DNA of 64,000 nucleotides, taken from NCBI RefSeq assembly GCF_001556045.1, contig NZ_LSIC01000094.1, forward strand, positions 186,001 through 250,000. Reading direction: 5' to 3'. Positions within the stretch are counted from its first letter, which is position 1. Every line of letters begins with the position of its first letter. Made by a program: the position numbers and the translations under genes. Below, in pieces: positions 25,593-36,192 of this stretch. The notes beneath the pieces were generated by a model. It ran no database searches and had not been told where the DNA came from. It saw nothing but the letters and a program-made list of their open reading frames with translations. This DNA comes from Bradyrhizobium sp. CCH5-F6. GTDB lineage: Bacteria; Pseudomonadota; Alphaproteobacteria; Rhizobiales; Xanthobacteraceae.

Positions 25593-26768
25593 CTATTCGC
25601 TCCTTTTTGCCGGGGCCGCGGAGACGTCCCCCGTGAGATCGTAGGTCACCATGGTCTCGCCGGACTGCGGCCGCTCGAGCCAGTCCCTATGGCGCATCGA
25701 CAGATGCACGTCGCGCACGCCGGCTTCCCAATGCTCGACCATGGCAACATGCGAGAAGTCGTAATCTTTCGACGAGGATTCGTAGTTCTTGCTGCGGTAG
25801 ATCAGATGCACCACCGTGACGGTGCTTTCGCGCGACACTTTCGCCAGGAACTCGACCGAAGGATCGTTCTTGAGATAGTCGGGCAATTTTCCGATGAGGT
25901 CGCGCACGGCCCTGCGCGCGTTGTGCAGCTGCTTGTTCTTGTCGGTGTTCATCCGCGTGCGGCTGGAATAGCGAATGTCCTTCTCGCGCTCGGCTGCCTC
26001 CAGCAGCGAATTCGGCAGATCGCCGCGCGCGGAAAACAGGTCGACCTGGAAGATCAGCATGTCGCGGTCGAGCTCGGTATCGAGCACGTAGTCGAGCGGG
26101 GTGTTGGAGGCGATGCCGCCGTCCCAATAATGCTCGCCGTCGATGACGACGGACGGAAAGCCCGGCGGCAGCGCACCCGAGGCCATGATGTGCTCGGGGC
26201 CGATGGCCTTGCCGAGCTTCTTGAACTCGTAATTGTCGAAATACTTGAAATTGCCCGAGGTGACGCCCACCGCGCCGACCGACAGCCGCGTCTTCAGATC
26301 GTTGATGCGGTCGAAATCGACGAGACGCTCCAGCGTCTTCTTGAGCGGCGAGGTGTCGTAATAGCTTTCCGCTTCGGGATGCCCCGGCGGCCAGAGCGGC
26401 GCCGGCGGAATGCGCGGGGTGAAGAAGCCGGGCACGCCGAAGGTCGCAATCAGCGCAGCACTGGTCGAATTGAACAGTTCGCGGCTGTGGTCGCTCTTGC
26501 CGAGCGGCTTCCACGGCACGGGTGCCGAGACCATTTCCCAGAATTCCTTGAGCCGCTTGACCCGCGTCTGCCCTTCATTGCCGGCAATGATGGCGGCGTT
26601 GACCGCGCCGATCGAGATGCCGGCCACCCATTCCGGCTCGAAGCCGTAGCCGCACAGCGCCTGATAGGCGCCGGCCTGGTAGGAGCCGAGCGCGCCGCCG
26701 CCCTGGAGGACCAGGACGCGTTGCGCATTCGTCGGGATCGTTGCGATGTCCGGACTGTGATCTGTCAT
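25593..26768 (-). CDS. patatin-like phospholipase/esterase with C-terminal DUF3734
   Basis: This 391-residue protein of the patatin class has an oxyanion-hole loop GGGALGSYQAGAY (23-35), nucleophile Ser52 in GISIG and catalytic Asp216 in WDGGIASNTPLDY. The C-terminal 130 residues match the DUF3734 extension common in rhizobial members. ATG at 26768 is chosen over 26807. It is the first gene of a two-gene operon with bdhA, which suggests a lipase or PHB-granule-linked esterase supplying 3-hydroxybutyrate; that role is inferred from context. Confidence 0.9.
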   Translation of the reverse strand: MTDHSPDIATIPTNAQRVLVLQGGGALGSYQAGAYQALCGYGFEPEWVAGISIGAVNAAIIAGNEGQTRVKRLKEFWEMVSAPVPWKPLGKSDHSRELFNSTSAALIATFGVPGFFTPRIPPAPLWPPGHPEAESYYDTSPLKKTLERLVDFDRINDLKTRLSVGAVGVTSGNFKYFDNYEFKKLGKAIGPEHIMASGALPPGFPSVVIDGEHYWDGGIASNTPLDYVLDTELDRDMLIFQVDLFSARGDLPNSLLEAAEREKDIRYSSRTRMNTDKNKQLHNARRAVRDLIGKLPDYLKNDPSVEFLAKVSRESTVTVVHLIYRSKNYESSSKDYDFSHVAMVEHWEAGVRDVHLSMRHRDWLERPQSGETMVTYDLTGDVSAAPAKRSE

Positions 26769-26846
26769 TCGGGAACAATAGCAAAAGGCTGGCCACCGTG
26801 GCGACACCCCGCCGCGGCGTCAATGCATCCCGGGATCAAGTCTTGC

Positions 26847-27350
26847 TTATCGAGGCTCCGTCGAGGCCAGGATCATGGTCCAGAACACCTTGTACTTGGT
26901 GCCGGGAGCATAGCTCGCCGCAATGCCCAATTTTGTGACACCGCCCTTGAGCATGTTGGCGCGGTGAGGCGGCGAGTCGCGCCAGCCGGAAAACGCTTCC
27001 GCCAGCGTATGATAGCCGGCCGAAATGTTCTCGACTGCCACGGTCGCGGGATACCCGCCGGCGGCCAGACGCTTGGCCAGCGGCGCGCGGACGTCGTGGT
27101 CCATCTTGTTGGCCGCCGCCATCGCACCCGACTGGGACTCGGCGAGCCGCATCAGATCAGGATCGATCACGACGGTGCCGAGCCCGTTGTTCTGTCGGTA
27201 CTGCGAGATCATCACGGCAGCCGCCTGCGCATCGAGCCTGGAGCCCGGGACCGCCATGTCGGCATACATGGACGGCTGCTGGACCGGTGCTTCGTTGCCG
27301 GCGCAGCCGGCGAGCAGCAAAGTGACGAGGATTGCGGCCGCAGCGCGCAT
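26847..27350 (-). CDS. CAP-domain (SCP/PR-1) lipoprotein
   Basis: This is a lipoprotein of about 167 residues: the signal ends in the lipobox LLLAGC (cysteine at about 16) and the CAP domain covers about 45-165. Conserved CAP elements include QYRQNNGLG, DHDV and SPPHRANML. ATG at 27350 with GGGGGC upstream is preferred; ATG at 27386 is the alternative. The function of bacterial CAP proteins is mostly unknown; anchoring in the outer or inner membrane is inferred from the lipobox. Confidence 0.85.
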   Translation of the reverse strand: MRAAAAILVTLLLAGCAGNEAPVQQPSMYADMAVPGSRLDAQAAAVMISQYRQNNGLGTVVIDPDLMRLAESQSGAMAAANKMDHDVRAPLAKRLAAGGYPATVAVENISAGYHTLAEAFSGWRDSPPHRANMLKGGVTKLGIAASYAPGTKYKVFWTMILASTEPR

Positions 27351-27459
27351 GAATCGAGGCCCCCAAATGAGCGGCCGTTGTTGCATACCAACCGTGGCTG
27401 AAAGGTGAATTTTGAAGAAAATCGACGCAAGTCGTTCGGGGGCGATGCGGGCACCTAAC

Positions 27460-27492
27460 CCGGAATCTCGTTCCATGACATCGAGATTCCGG
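27460..27492. repeat. inverted repeat between convergent/tandem gene ends
   Basis: CCGGAATCTCG and CGAGATTCCGG form a perfect 11-bp inverted repeat with an 11-nt loop, followed by a GC-rich decayed arm. It belongs to the rhizobial GGAATCTCGAGATTCC palindrome type and lies downstream of cysA. Confidence 0.7.
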
Positions 27493-27527
27493 ACTCGCGC
27501 TGACGCGCGCCCCGAAACGGCGGGGGT

Positions 27528-28551
<1,024 letters not shown>

Positions 28552-28562
<11 letters not shown>

Positions 28563-29463
28563 TTGGGTCTTGTCCTTCGTCCAGACGGCGTTCGAGAACG
28601 GTTTTCACGATCAGCGTGATCAGCGCCAGCATCGCCAGCAGCGAGGCGATCGCGAAGGCGGCGACGAACTGGTACTCGTTGTAGAGAATCTCGACAAGCA
28701 GCGGCATCGTGTTGGTCTCGCCGCGAATGTGGCCGGAGACGACGGAGACGGCGCCGAACTCGCCCATCGCGCGGGCGTTGCAGAGCAGGACGCCGTAGAG
28801 CACGCCCCATTTGATGTTGGGCAGCGTGACGCGGAAGAAGGTTTGCAGGCCCGAGGCGCCCAGCGAGATCGCGGCCTCCTCCTCCTGCGTGCCCTGCTCC
28901 TGCATCAGGGGGATCAGCGCGCGCGCCACGAAGGGGAAGGTGACGAAAGTGGTGGCGAGCGCGATGCCCGGCACCGCGAACAGGATCTGGATGTCGTGCT
29001 CTCGCAGCCAGCTGCCGAAATAGCCCTGTGCGCCGAACAGCAGCACGAAGACGAGGCCCGAGATCACCGGACTGACCGAGAAAGGCAGGTCGATCAGCGT
29101 GATCAGGAACGTCTTGCCCGGGAAATCGAACTTGGCGATGGCCCAGGCGGCGACGAGGCCGAACACCAGATTGAGACCTACCGAAATCGCGGCGACCAGC
29201 AAGGTCAGCCTGATTGCGGCCAGCGCCTCCGGCTCGGCGAGCGCGGCGAGATAGGCGAAGATGCCTCTCGAGAACGCCTGCGCAAACACGACGACGAGCG
29301 GCAGCACGACGAAGACGGTGAGGAAGATCATCGCGAGCGCGATGATGGCGATGCGCACCGCGCGCGGCTCGGTACGCAGATTGTCCCGCGCTGCCGCCGC
29401 CTGCGCACGCGCCTTCGCGTCGGAGGCCGAGAGCGATATGGAATCTGCGATCTGCATCGTCAT
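28552..29463 (-). CDS. cysW: sulfate ABC transporter permease CysW
   Basis: This 303-residue inner-membrane permease has about six helices, with the conserved binding-protein-dependent transport loop [14 protein letters not shown] (about 227-240) that docks on CysA. The N-terminus has an Ala-rich cytoplasmic extension before the first helix. It lies 9 nt after cysT and overlaps cysA. Confidence 0.95.
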
Positions 29464-29472
29464 GATCCGCCC

Positions 29473-30309
29473 TCAGCGCTCCGGAATCCGGCTCTGCGCC
29501 CAGCGCTGCAGCCGGTGGACGGCAAAGATGATCACGAACGACACGACCAGCATGACCACCGCGATCGCGGTCGCATCGGCATAGCGGAACTCGGAGAGCC
29601 GGATCACGATCAGGAGCGGCGCGATCTCGGAGACGTTGGGCAGATTGCCGGCAATGAAGATGACCGAACCGTATTCGCCGACCGCGCGGGCGAAGGCGAG
29701 CGCAAGGCCGGTGAGCAGCGCCGGTGCCAGCGAGGGCAGGATCACGCGCATGATGGTCTGCCAGCGGCTGGCCCCAAGGCTGCCCGCAGCTTCCTCGATC
29801 TCGGGGTCGAGATCCTGGAGCACCGGCTGCACCGTGCGCACCACGAAGGGAATACCGATGAAGATCATGGCGACGAAGATGCCGAGCGGCGTGAACGCCA
29901 CCTTGAGGCCGAGCGCGGCAAGCGGCGCGCCCAGCCAGCCCTTCTCCGCGAACAGCGCAGTCAGGGCCACGCCGGCGACCGCTGTTGGCAGCGCAAACGG
30001 CACATCCACGATGGCGTCGAACAGCCGCCGGCCCGGGAAGCGGTAGCGCACCAGCGCCCAGACGATGATGCTGCCCATGACGAGATTGACGCAGGCCGCA
30101 GCAAAAGCGAGGCCGAACGAGACGCGGAGCGCGTTCAGGGTGCGGCGGCTGGAAAGGATATTCCAGAACTGTTCGGGGCTGAGTTCGAGCGATTTCAGGA
30201 ACAGGCCGGCGAGCGGAATCAGGATGATCACGGACAGCCAGGTCAGCGTCAGTCCCATGGTGAGACCGAAGCCCGGCAATGTCCGGCGTCGTGCTGCAAC
30301 TGCGCTCAC
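29473..30309 (-). CDS. cysT: sulfate ABC transporter permease CysT
   Basis: This 278-residue permease is the partner of CysW. Conserved features include the first helix (LTWLSVIILIPLAGLF) and the cytoplasmic loop AVGEYGSVIFIAGN. It follows the binding protein by 37 nt on the minus strand. Confidence 0.95.
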   Translation of the reverse strand: MSAVAARRRTLPGFGLTMGLTLTWLSVIILIPLAGLFLKSLELSPEQFWNILSSRRTLNALRVSFGLAFAAACVNLVMGSIIVWALVRYRFPGRRLFDAIVDVPFALPTAVAGVALTALFAEKGWLGAPLAALGLKVAFTPLGIFVAMIFIGIPFVVRTVQPVLQDLDPEIEEAAGSLGASRWQTIMRVILPSLAPALLTGLALAFARAVGEYGSVIFIAGNLPNVSEIAPLLIVIRLSEFRYADATAIAVVMLVVSFVIIFAVHRLQRWAQSRIPER

Positions 30310-30346
30310 CAGGCCCCCCGCAAAAGCCTCTTATGACAGCGCCTGA

Positions 30347-31342
30347 TCAGTTCTTGTAGATCTGATCAAAGACGCCGCCGTCGGCAAAATGTTCCTTCTG
30401 GGCCTTCGTCCAGCCGCCGAAGACGTCGTCGATCGTGAACAGCTCGACCTTGGCGAAGGCATTTTCATACTTCTTGGCGATTTCGGCATCCCGCGGGCGG
30501 TAGAAATTGCGCGCGGCGATCTCCTGACCCTCCCTCGTATACCAGTACTGGAGGTAGGCATCCGCGACGTTGCGATTGCCCTTCCTGTCGGCAACCTTGT
30601 CGACGATCGCGACCGGCGGCTCGGCCAGGATCGATTGTGGCGGCGCCACGATCTCGAACTTCGCGGAGCCGAACTCCTTCAAGGCGAGGTGCGCCTCGTT
30701 CTCCCAGGCGAGCAGCACGTCGCCGACGCCACGCTCGACGAAGGTCACGGTAGCACCGCGCGCGCCGGTATCAAGCACCGGCACCTGCTGATAGAGCTTT
30801 CCGATGAAATCCTTGGCCTTGTCGGCGGAGCCGAGCTTCTTCTGCGCGAAGCCCCAGGCCGCGAGATAATTCCAGCGCGCCCCGCCCGAGGTCTTCGGGT
30901 TCGGCGTGATCACGGCAACGCCCGGCTTGATCAGATCGTCCCAGTCCTTGATGCCCTTGGGATTGCCCTTGCGCACCAGGAAGACGATCGTCGAGGTATA
31001 GGGCGATGAGTTCTGCGGCAGGCGCTTTTGCCAATCCGCCGCGACCAGGCCCTTGGCCGCGATGGCATCGATGTCATAAGCGAGCGCAAGGGTCACCACA
31101 TCGGCCTGCAATCCGTCGATCACTGCGCGCGCCTGCGAGCCGCTGCCGCCATGCGACTGCTTGATCTCGACGCTCTTGCCGGTCTCCTTCTGATAGGACG
31201 TCGCGAAAGCCTTGTTGAACTCGACATAGAGCTCACGCGTCGGATCGTACGAGACGTTCAAAAGATTGATGTCGGCGGCGAACGCCGAGCTTGCCCAGAG
31301 GAGTCCTGCAGCGAGCGGAACGATACGGCGCATCATGTCCAT
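30347..31342 (-). CDS. sulfate-binding periplasmic protein
   Basis: This protein of about 331 residues has a signal peptide (ending [20 protein letters not shown]). The family signature around [11 protein letters not shown] and the ligand block [15 protein letters not shown] are typical of Sbp/CysP. Several ATGs lie close together (31348, 31342, 31336); 31342 has GAGGTGA at proper distance. It starts the sbp-cysT-cysW-cysA operon, 114 nt downstream of cysH. Confidence 0.93.
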   Translation of the reverse strand: MDMMRRIVPLAAGLLWASSAFAADINLLNVSYDPTRELYVEFNKAFATSYQKETGKSVEIKQSHGGSGSQARAVIDGLQADVVTLALAYDIDAIAAKGLVAADWQKRLPQNSSPYTSTIVFLVRKGNPKGIKDWDDLIKPGVAVITPNPKTSGGARWNYLAAWGFAQKKLGSADKAKDFIGKLYQQVPVLDTGARGATVTFVERGVGDVLLAWENEAHLALKEFGSAKFEIVAPPQSILAEPPVAIVDKVADRKGNRNVADAYLQYWYTREGQEIAARNFYRPRDAEIAKKYENAFAKVELFTIDDVFGGWTKAQKEHFADGGVFDQIYKN

Positions 31343-31456
31343 CTCCATTCACCTCGACGACATCGGCGTCATCGATGGCAGGCATAACTCGGGGCGAAAG
31401 GCGCTCAAGTCAACGGAACCGGATTTTCTTGTTCGCAGCGTGGCAGCGCAACCGTG
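31343..31456 (-). promoter_or_regulatory. spacer between cysH and the sulfate transporter operon
   Basis: This 114-nt gap is the largest within the nine-gene minus-strand sulfur run and is likely to hold a second promoter or an mRNA 3' end. I could not identify a specific motif. Confidence 0.35.
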
Positions 31457-32188
31457 CTACGAAATCTTCATCGTGTGAATGCCGCATTCTGTCTTGGCGC
31501 GGCCCCGCCAGCGGCCGGCGCGAGAATCCTCGCCCTCGGCCGTTCTGCTGGTGCACGGCATGCACCCCACCGACAGGAATCCTGACGCAACCAAAGGATG
31601 CCGCGGCAACCTAGCAACGGTAAAGATCGCCTCGATCTCCTCGCGCGAAACGTTGGCGAAGGGATTGAACTTCAGCCGTGCGCCGTCGCTCTCGACGACG
31701 GGAATGTCGGCACGCGCACTGCCCTGAAACCGCTTGCGGCCATTGAGCCAGGCCGAGAACGGCTTGAGCGCACGCGCCAGCGGTTCCACCTTGCGGATGC
31801 GGCAGCAGGCATCGGGATCGGAGAACCAGAGGTCGCGGTCGGGATCGTCGCGCGCCAGCGTCTCGTCGGCCGGCTTGATCGATCGGACGTCCGTCAGGCC
31901 CAACATTTCGATCAGCGTGTCGCGGTAGGCGAGCGTCTCCTCGAATAGCCAGCCGGTATCGAGAAAGATCACCGGGATCGCCGGATCGACGTCCGCCATC
32001 ACTTTCAGAAGCGTCGCCGATTCCGTGCCGAAGGACGACACCAGCGCGAGATTGTCGCGCCCGACCGTCTTCAGCGCCGCAGCAATCACCTCCGCAGGCG
32101 AGGAATCGCGCAAGGCGCGATCGAGCTCTTCCGCCGAAGGGAACGCGGGGACGGACGCGGAGGACATCTGAGGCGCGATTGCGTTCAC
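31457..32188 (-). CDS. cysH: assimilatory adenylyl-sulfate (APS) reductase
   Basis: This 243-residue reductase converts adenylyl sulfate to sulfite. The four cysteines that bind the 4Fe-4S cluster are present (Cys128-Cys129 in DACCRIRK, Cys209 and Cys212 in GCMPC), as is the catalytic ECGIH at 234-238. The iron-sulfur cysteines mark the APS-specific branch rather than the PAPS-specific enterobacterial enzyme. GTG at 32188 overlaps the DUF934 stop (GTGA). Confidence 0.95.
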   Translation of the reverse strand: MNAIAPQMSSASVPAFPSAEELDRALRDSSPAEVIAAALKTVGRDNLALVSSFGTESATLLKVMADVDPAIPVIFLDTGWLFEETLAYRDTLIEMLGLTDVRSIKPADETLARDDPDRDLWFSDPDACCRIRKVEPLARALKPFSAWLNGRKRFQGSARADIPVVESDGARLKFNPFANVSREEIEAIFTVARLPRHPLVASGFLSVGCMPCTSRTAEGEDSRAGRWRGRAKTECGIHTMKIS

Positions 32189-32700
32189 GTGCCGACCCTT
32201 TCGGAGTGGCGCAGCTGCATGCGCCGATGCAGCGCCGTGATGCGGCCGTCGCCGGTCGGCTGATAGAACACCGAATAGCGCTTCGCCGTCTGCATGAAGG
32301 CTTCCGCGTCCGCCTGCTTCTTGACCTCGAACGCGTCGAAGCCGGCGCGCAGCATGAACACGAACTGGTCGCGCAGCACCTGGCCCGTGGCGCGCAACTC
32401 GCCGCGGTAATTGTAACGTTCTCGCAGCAGCCGCGCCTGGCTGTAGGCACGCCCGTCGCGGAAAGTCGGAAACACCAGCGCGACCGCCGCCAGCTTGCCG
32501 AGATACGACGCCAGCTCGGCGATGTCGCGATTGTTCGGCCAGATCACGCCGACCTTGCCGGCACGCGCGAGCAAGCCTTCGGCATCGCTGAGGAAACGCT
32601 CGGCCGGCACCAGAATGTCGCCGCGCTCGGGCAGCGGCGTATCGACGGCGAGCTTGACGAAGCCGTCGTCGACGATCTTTCCGCCGTTAACGAGTGGCAT
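32185..32700 (-). CDS. DUF934 family protein of the sulfite-reduction operon
   Basis: This 171-residue protein of the DUF934 family contains GVIWPNNRDI and FPTFRDGRAYSQARLLRERY, the family core. It lies between sulfite reductase and cysH with overlaps on both sides, as in many Alphaproteobacteria. It is often annotated as an oxidoreductase accessory or sulfite-reductase-associated protein; biochemical function is unproven. Confidence 0.93.
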   Translation of the reverse strand: MPLVNGGKIVDDGFVKLAVDTPLPERGDILVPAERFLSDAEGLLARAGKVGVIWPNNRDIAELASYLGKLAAVALVFPTFRDGRAYSQARLLRERYNYRGELRATGQVLRDQFVFMLRAGFDAFEVKKQADAEAFMQTAKRYSVFYQPTGDGRITALHRRMQLRHSERVGT

Positions 32701-34342
32701 AGACGCGCTCCTTGAAGGGTTCGACGCCGAGGCGCTTCACCGTGTCCATGAACAGCTCTTCGGGCCGCTCGCGCAGCGCCAGATAGGCTTCCACGATGTC
32801 CTCGACGACGTCGGCGACCTCGTCGAACTTGACGCCGGGACCAATCAGGGTCCCGAGCGCGGCGTTTTCGTCGGCGCGGCCGCCGATGGTGATCTGGTAG
32901 ACTTCCTCGCCGTTCTTCTCGACGCCGAGAATGCCGATATGGCCGACATGGTGATGGCCGCAGGCATTGATGCAGCCGGAGATGTTGATGTGGAGACGGC
33001 CGATGAGATTGGCGAGCTCGTGATTTGCGAAGCGCCGCGTCAGCTCCTGCGCGATCGGGATCGAGCGCGCATTCGCCAGCGAGCAGTAGTCCAGCCCCGG
33101 GCAGGCGATGATGTCGGTGATCAGATTGACGTTCGGCGTCGCAAGCCCGAGCTTGTCGAGCGCCTTCCACAGCGCCGGCAGGTCGCGCTTGGCGACGTGC
33201 GGCAACGCCAAATTCTGCTCGTGGCCGACGCGAATTTCGCCGAACGAATATTTGTCGGCGAGATCGGCCAGCGCATCCATCTGCTCGGCGGTGGCATCTC
33301 CCGGAGGCGCGCCGATCGGCTTCAGCGAGATCGTGACGATGGAATAGGCCGGGTTCTTGTGCGCGGCGACCGAGTTCTTGCGCCAGGCCTCGAAGTCGGG
33401 ATCTGCCGCGGCCTGCCGCAGTTCGTCCGGCATGTGCGGCAGCTTTTCGTAGGCCGGATAGATGAAGCGCGAGCGGATGTCCTCGATCACCCCGTCGTCG
33501 ATCTGGAGCGAGGAATAGCGTATATGCTGCCACTCCTCCTCGACTTCGCGCGAGAACTTCTCGATACCGAGCTCGTGCACCAGGATCTTGATGCGCGCCT
33601 TGTAGATGTTGTCCCGGCGTCCGTACTGGTTGTAGACGCGCAGGATGGCCTCGATGTAGCTCAACAGATCGCGGCCATGGACGAAATGCTTGATGGTCTT
33701 GCCGATGAACGGCGTGCGGCCGAGACCGCCGCCGACCAGCACTTCGAAACCGGTTTCGCCCTTCTCGTTCTTGATCAGGCGCAGGCCGATGTCGTGGACC
33801 TTGATCGCAGCGCGGTCGTGGTCCGACGCGGTGATCGCGATCTTGAACTTGCGCGGCAGGAACGAGAATTCCGGATGCAGCGTGGTGTGCTGGCGGATCA
33901 GCTCCGACCAGATGCGGGGATCCTCGATCTCGCCGGGCGCGACGCCGGCCCACTGGTCCGAGGTGACGTTGCGCATGTTGTTGCCGGACGTCTGCATCGC
34001 GTGGATGCCGACCTCGGCGAGATCGGCGAGCGCATCCGGCAGGTCCGACAGCTTGATCCAGTTGAACTGGATGTTCTGGCGCGTGGTGAAATGGCCGTAG
34101 CCGCGGTCGTACTTGCGGGCGACATGGGCGAGCCGCCGCAACTGGTTCGACGCCAGCGTCCCATAGGGGATAGCGACGCGGAACATGTAGGCATGCAGTT
34201 GCAGATAGACGCCGTTCTGCAGGCGCAGCATTTTGAATTCGTCTTCGGTGAGCTCGCCCGAGAGACGGCGCTGCACTTGGTCGCGGAATTCCGAGACGCG
34301 CTCGTTGACGAGCGTGCGGTCGATTTCGTCGTAAGCGTACAT
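32687..34342 (-). CDS. cysI: assimilatory sulfite reductase, siroheme/4Fe-4S hemoprotein
   Basis: This 551-residue reductase takes sulfite to sulfide with six electrons. It has the two ferredoxin-like repeats and the cluster/siroheme cysteines Cys414 and Cys420 (CPGLDYC) and Cys457 and Cys461 (SGCINACGHHH). The N-terminal VAIPYGTLASNQLRRL and FTTRQNIQFNW belong to the nitrite/sulfite reductase family. No cysJ flavoprotein is present, so the electron donor is probably ferredoxin. Co-occurrence with cysH and cysG supports sulfite over nitrite as substrate. Confidence 0.92.
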   Translation of the reverse strand: MYAYDEIDRTLVNERVSEFRDQVQRRLSGELTEDEFKMLRLQNGVYLQLHAYMFRVAIPYGTLASNQLRRLAHVARKYDRGYGHFTTRQNIQFNWIKLSDLPDALADLAEVGIHAMQTSGNNMRNVTSDQWAGVAPGEIEDPRIWSELIRQHTTLHPEFSFLPRKFKIAITASDHDRAAIKVHDIGLRLIKNEKGETGFEVLVGGGLGRTPFIGKTIKHFVHGRDLLSYIEAILRVYNQYGRRDNIYKARIKILVHELGIEKFSREVEEEWQHIRYSSLQIDDGVIEDIRSRFIYPAYEKLPHMPDELRQAAADPDFEAWRKNSVAAHKNPAYSIVTISLKPIGAPPGDATAEQMDALADLADKYSFGEIRVGHEQNLALPHVAKRDLPALWKALDKLGLATPNVNLITDIIACPGLDYCSLANARSIPIAQELTRRFANHELANLIGRLHINISGCINACGHHHVGHIGILGVEKNGEEVYQITIGGRADENAALGTLIGPGVKFDEVADVVEDIVEAYLALRERPEELFMDTVKRLGVEPFKERVYATR

Positions 34343-34353
34343 AAGAGCGCGCC

Positions 34354-34668
34354 TTAAACCTGGGCCGGCTGGCCGATGGTGACGCCGGTGCGGCGGATCT
34401 GTTCGCGCAGATTGCCGGGCAGGATCTTGCCATCTTCGCCGATCTGCACCGGCGCGATATAGGGACCGATCGCGCCGACGTCATCGGCTACGGCTTCGGC
34501 AAGCAGCGCCTTCGCCTCGTCGGAGTTGCGCACGATCGCGGCTTCTGCGAGTTCCGCCGACCAGCCCTTGTTGGCGGTTCTGTAGACGACGATGCCGTCC
34601 CAGGTACGGTTGGCGGTCACGACGGAGGGACCGGCGATCTTGATTTTCTGTTGCAGGGGAGAGGTCAT
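34354..34668 (-). CDS. DUF2849 family protein
   Basis: This 104-residue protein has the DUF2849 core (VTANRTWDGIVVYRT, then VGAIGPYIAPVQI). The family is found almost only beside cysG and cysI genes in Alphaproteobacteria, so a role in siroheme or sulfite reductase maturation is likely but unproven. It overlaps cysG (ATGA) and precedes cysI by 11 nt. Confidence 0.9.
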   Translation of the reverse strand: MTSPLQQKIKIAGPSVVTANRTWDGIVVYRTANKGWSAELAEAAIVRNSDEAKALLAEAVADDVGAIGPYIAPVQIGEDGKILPGNLREQIRRTGVTIGQPAQV

Positions 34669-36050
34669 TCGGCAGCATCCAGCAGGTCAGAGATGATTTG
34701 TTTGGGCGTTTCGCGGCGAGGCGAACCGGCATGCCGGACCACCTCGCCGATGATGAGGATGGCGGGACCGCCATGGATCCGCCCCACGAGCTCGGGCAGA
34801 TCGCGCAGCGTACCGATCGCGCCCTGCGCATCGGGCCGCGTGACGCGGGCGAACACGCCGACCGGCGTTTCCGGTGCCGCCGTCATGCCCATGTAGACCA
34901 CGACGGTCATTTTCGTGTCGGTCAGCATCGACCAATCGATATTCTCGGCATCCCGCGCCTTGTGCGCGGTGAGGAAGGTGATCCGGGTCGCTTCATGACG
35001 ATAGGTGAGCGGCACCTCGAAATCGGCGGCGCCGCCGAGCCCGGCCGTGATGCCGGGAATGATCGAATAGGCGACGCCGGCGGCGCGCAGCGCTTCGACC
35101 TCTTCGCCGCCACGGCCGAACACGAAGGGATCGCCGCCCTTCAGCCGTACCACCCGCTGGCCTGATTGCGCCGCCTCGATCATGCGCTTGTTGATGGCGT
35201 CCTGGCCGATGCCGGGCTTGCCGACGCGGCGGCCGACGGCAACGCGCGTGGTGTCGCGGCGGATGCGATCGAGGATTTCCGGCGAGACCAGCTCGTCGTG
35301 AAAGACGATGTCGGCGTCCTGCAATGCGCGCAACGCCTTGATGGTGAGGAGATCGGGATCGCCGGGACCGGCGCCGACCAGCGCGACCGAGCCTTCCGGC
35401 TTGTCGGCACGCGCGAATTCGGTGGGATCGGCAATGGCCTTGAGCGCAGCGTCCGCCTCGCTTTTGCGGCCGGCGAGCACGGACGCACCGATTGGGCCGT
35501 CGATGACGCGCTCCCAGAAGCGGCGGCGCAGCGGAAACTCGGCGATACGCTCGTTGATGGATTTGCGGAAGCCGCCGATGAACTCGGCAAGCTCGCCGAT
35601 GCGGGCCGGCAGCAGGGCCTCGATCTTCTCGCGCACGCGCCGTGCCACCACCGGCGAGGTGCCGCCGGTGCCGACCGCGACCACGACGTCGCCGCGATCG
35701 ACGATCGCCGGAAAGATGAAGCTGGAATGCTCGAGATCGTCCATGACGTTGACGGGCAGGCCGAGCGCCTTCGCACGCACGGACATCGCAACGCCCACGT
35801 CGCCCGCACCCGCGCAGACGATGGCGATGACACCTGAGAGATCAGCGGTAAGTGGATCGCCGCCCGCGACTTCAATGCGCGCCGCGTCCTCGGAGCTGAG
35901 GCCAAAATCCTGATTGCCGTCGATCGCATGCACGCGAAGGCGCGCGCCGGCAGCGGCGAGCACGCGCATCTTGGCGCGCAGAAGCTCGCCCGCACCGATG
36001 AGGACCACCGGGCCGGCCTTGAGATCGAGAAACACCGGCAAGAACCGCAT
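34665..36050 (-). CDS. cysG: siroheme synthase (precorrin-2 dehydrogenase / uroporphyrinogen-III methyltransferase)
   Basis: This 461-residue bifunctional enzyme makes siroheme for the sulfite reductase. The N-terminal half (about 1-210) is the NAD-dependent dehydrogenase/ferrochelatase (VVLIGAGEL, NVMDDLEHSSFIFPAI). The C-terminal half (about 215-455) is the SAM-dependent methyltransferase with VGAGPGDPDLLTIKALRAL, VRLKGGDPFVFGRGGEE and VYMGM. It is the first gene of the minus-strand sulfur operon. Confidence 0.95.
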   Translation of the reverse strand: MRFLPVFLDLKAGPVVLIGAGELLRAKMRVLAAAGARLRVHAIDGNQDFGLSSEDAARIEVAGGDPLTADLSGVIAIVCAGAGDVGVAMSVRAKALGLPVNVMDDLEHSSFIFPAIVDRGDVVVAVGTGGTSPVVARRVREKIEALLPARIGELAEFIGGFRKSINERIAEFPLRRRFWERVIDGPIGASVLAGRKSEADAALKAIADPTEFARADKPEGSVALVGAGPGDPDLLTIKALRALQDADIVFHDELVSPEILDRIRRDTTRVAVGRRVGKPGIGQDAINKRMIEAAQSGQRVVRLKGGDPFVFGRGGEEVEALRAAGVAYSIIPGITAGLGGAADFEVPLTYRHEATRITFLTAHKARDAENIDWSMLTDTKMTVVVYMGMTAAPETPVGVFARVTRPDAQGAIGTLRDLPELVGRIHGGPAILIIGEVVRHAGSPRRETPKQIISDLLDAAE

Positions 36051-36192
36051 GCGCTACTCGCTTCCCCACAAACGGGGTTGACTGGAATTATTTTCTATAT
36101 ATGTCTCGTTTCGAGCGCGCAAAGAGAAAATTTTTTCTTCTCTTCCGCGCTGCAACTATAGAATTTTCGCCTTCAAACGCAAAGTGGCAGAG
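36051..36192. promoter_or_regulatory. AT-rich divergent promoter region of the sulfur locus
   Basis: These 142 nt between cysG and cysD are unusually AT-rich for the window (TTATTTTCTATATATG, AAATTTTTTCTTC). TTGACT at 36079-36084 is followed 16 nt later by TATGTC, a plausible plus-strand -35/-10 pair. A LysR-type (CysB/Cbl) site is expected but not clearly recognisable. Confidence 0.5.

Noticed and set aside
25539..27401. A 620-codon plus-strand frame
   Set aside because: It is antisense to the patatin-like and CAP genes, which have clear catalytic motifs.
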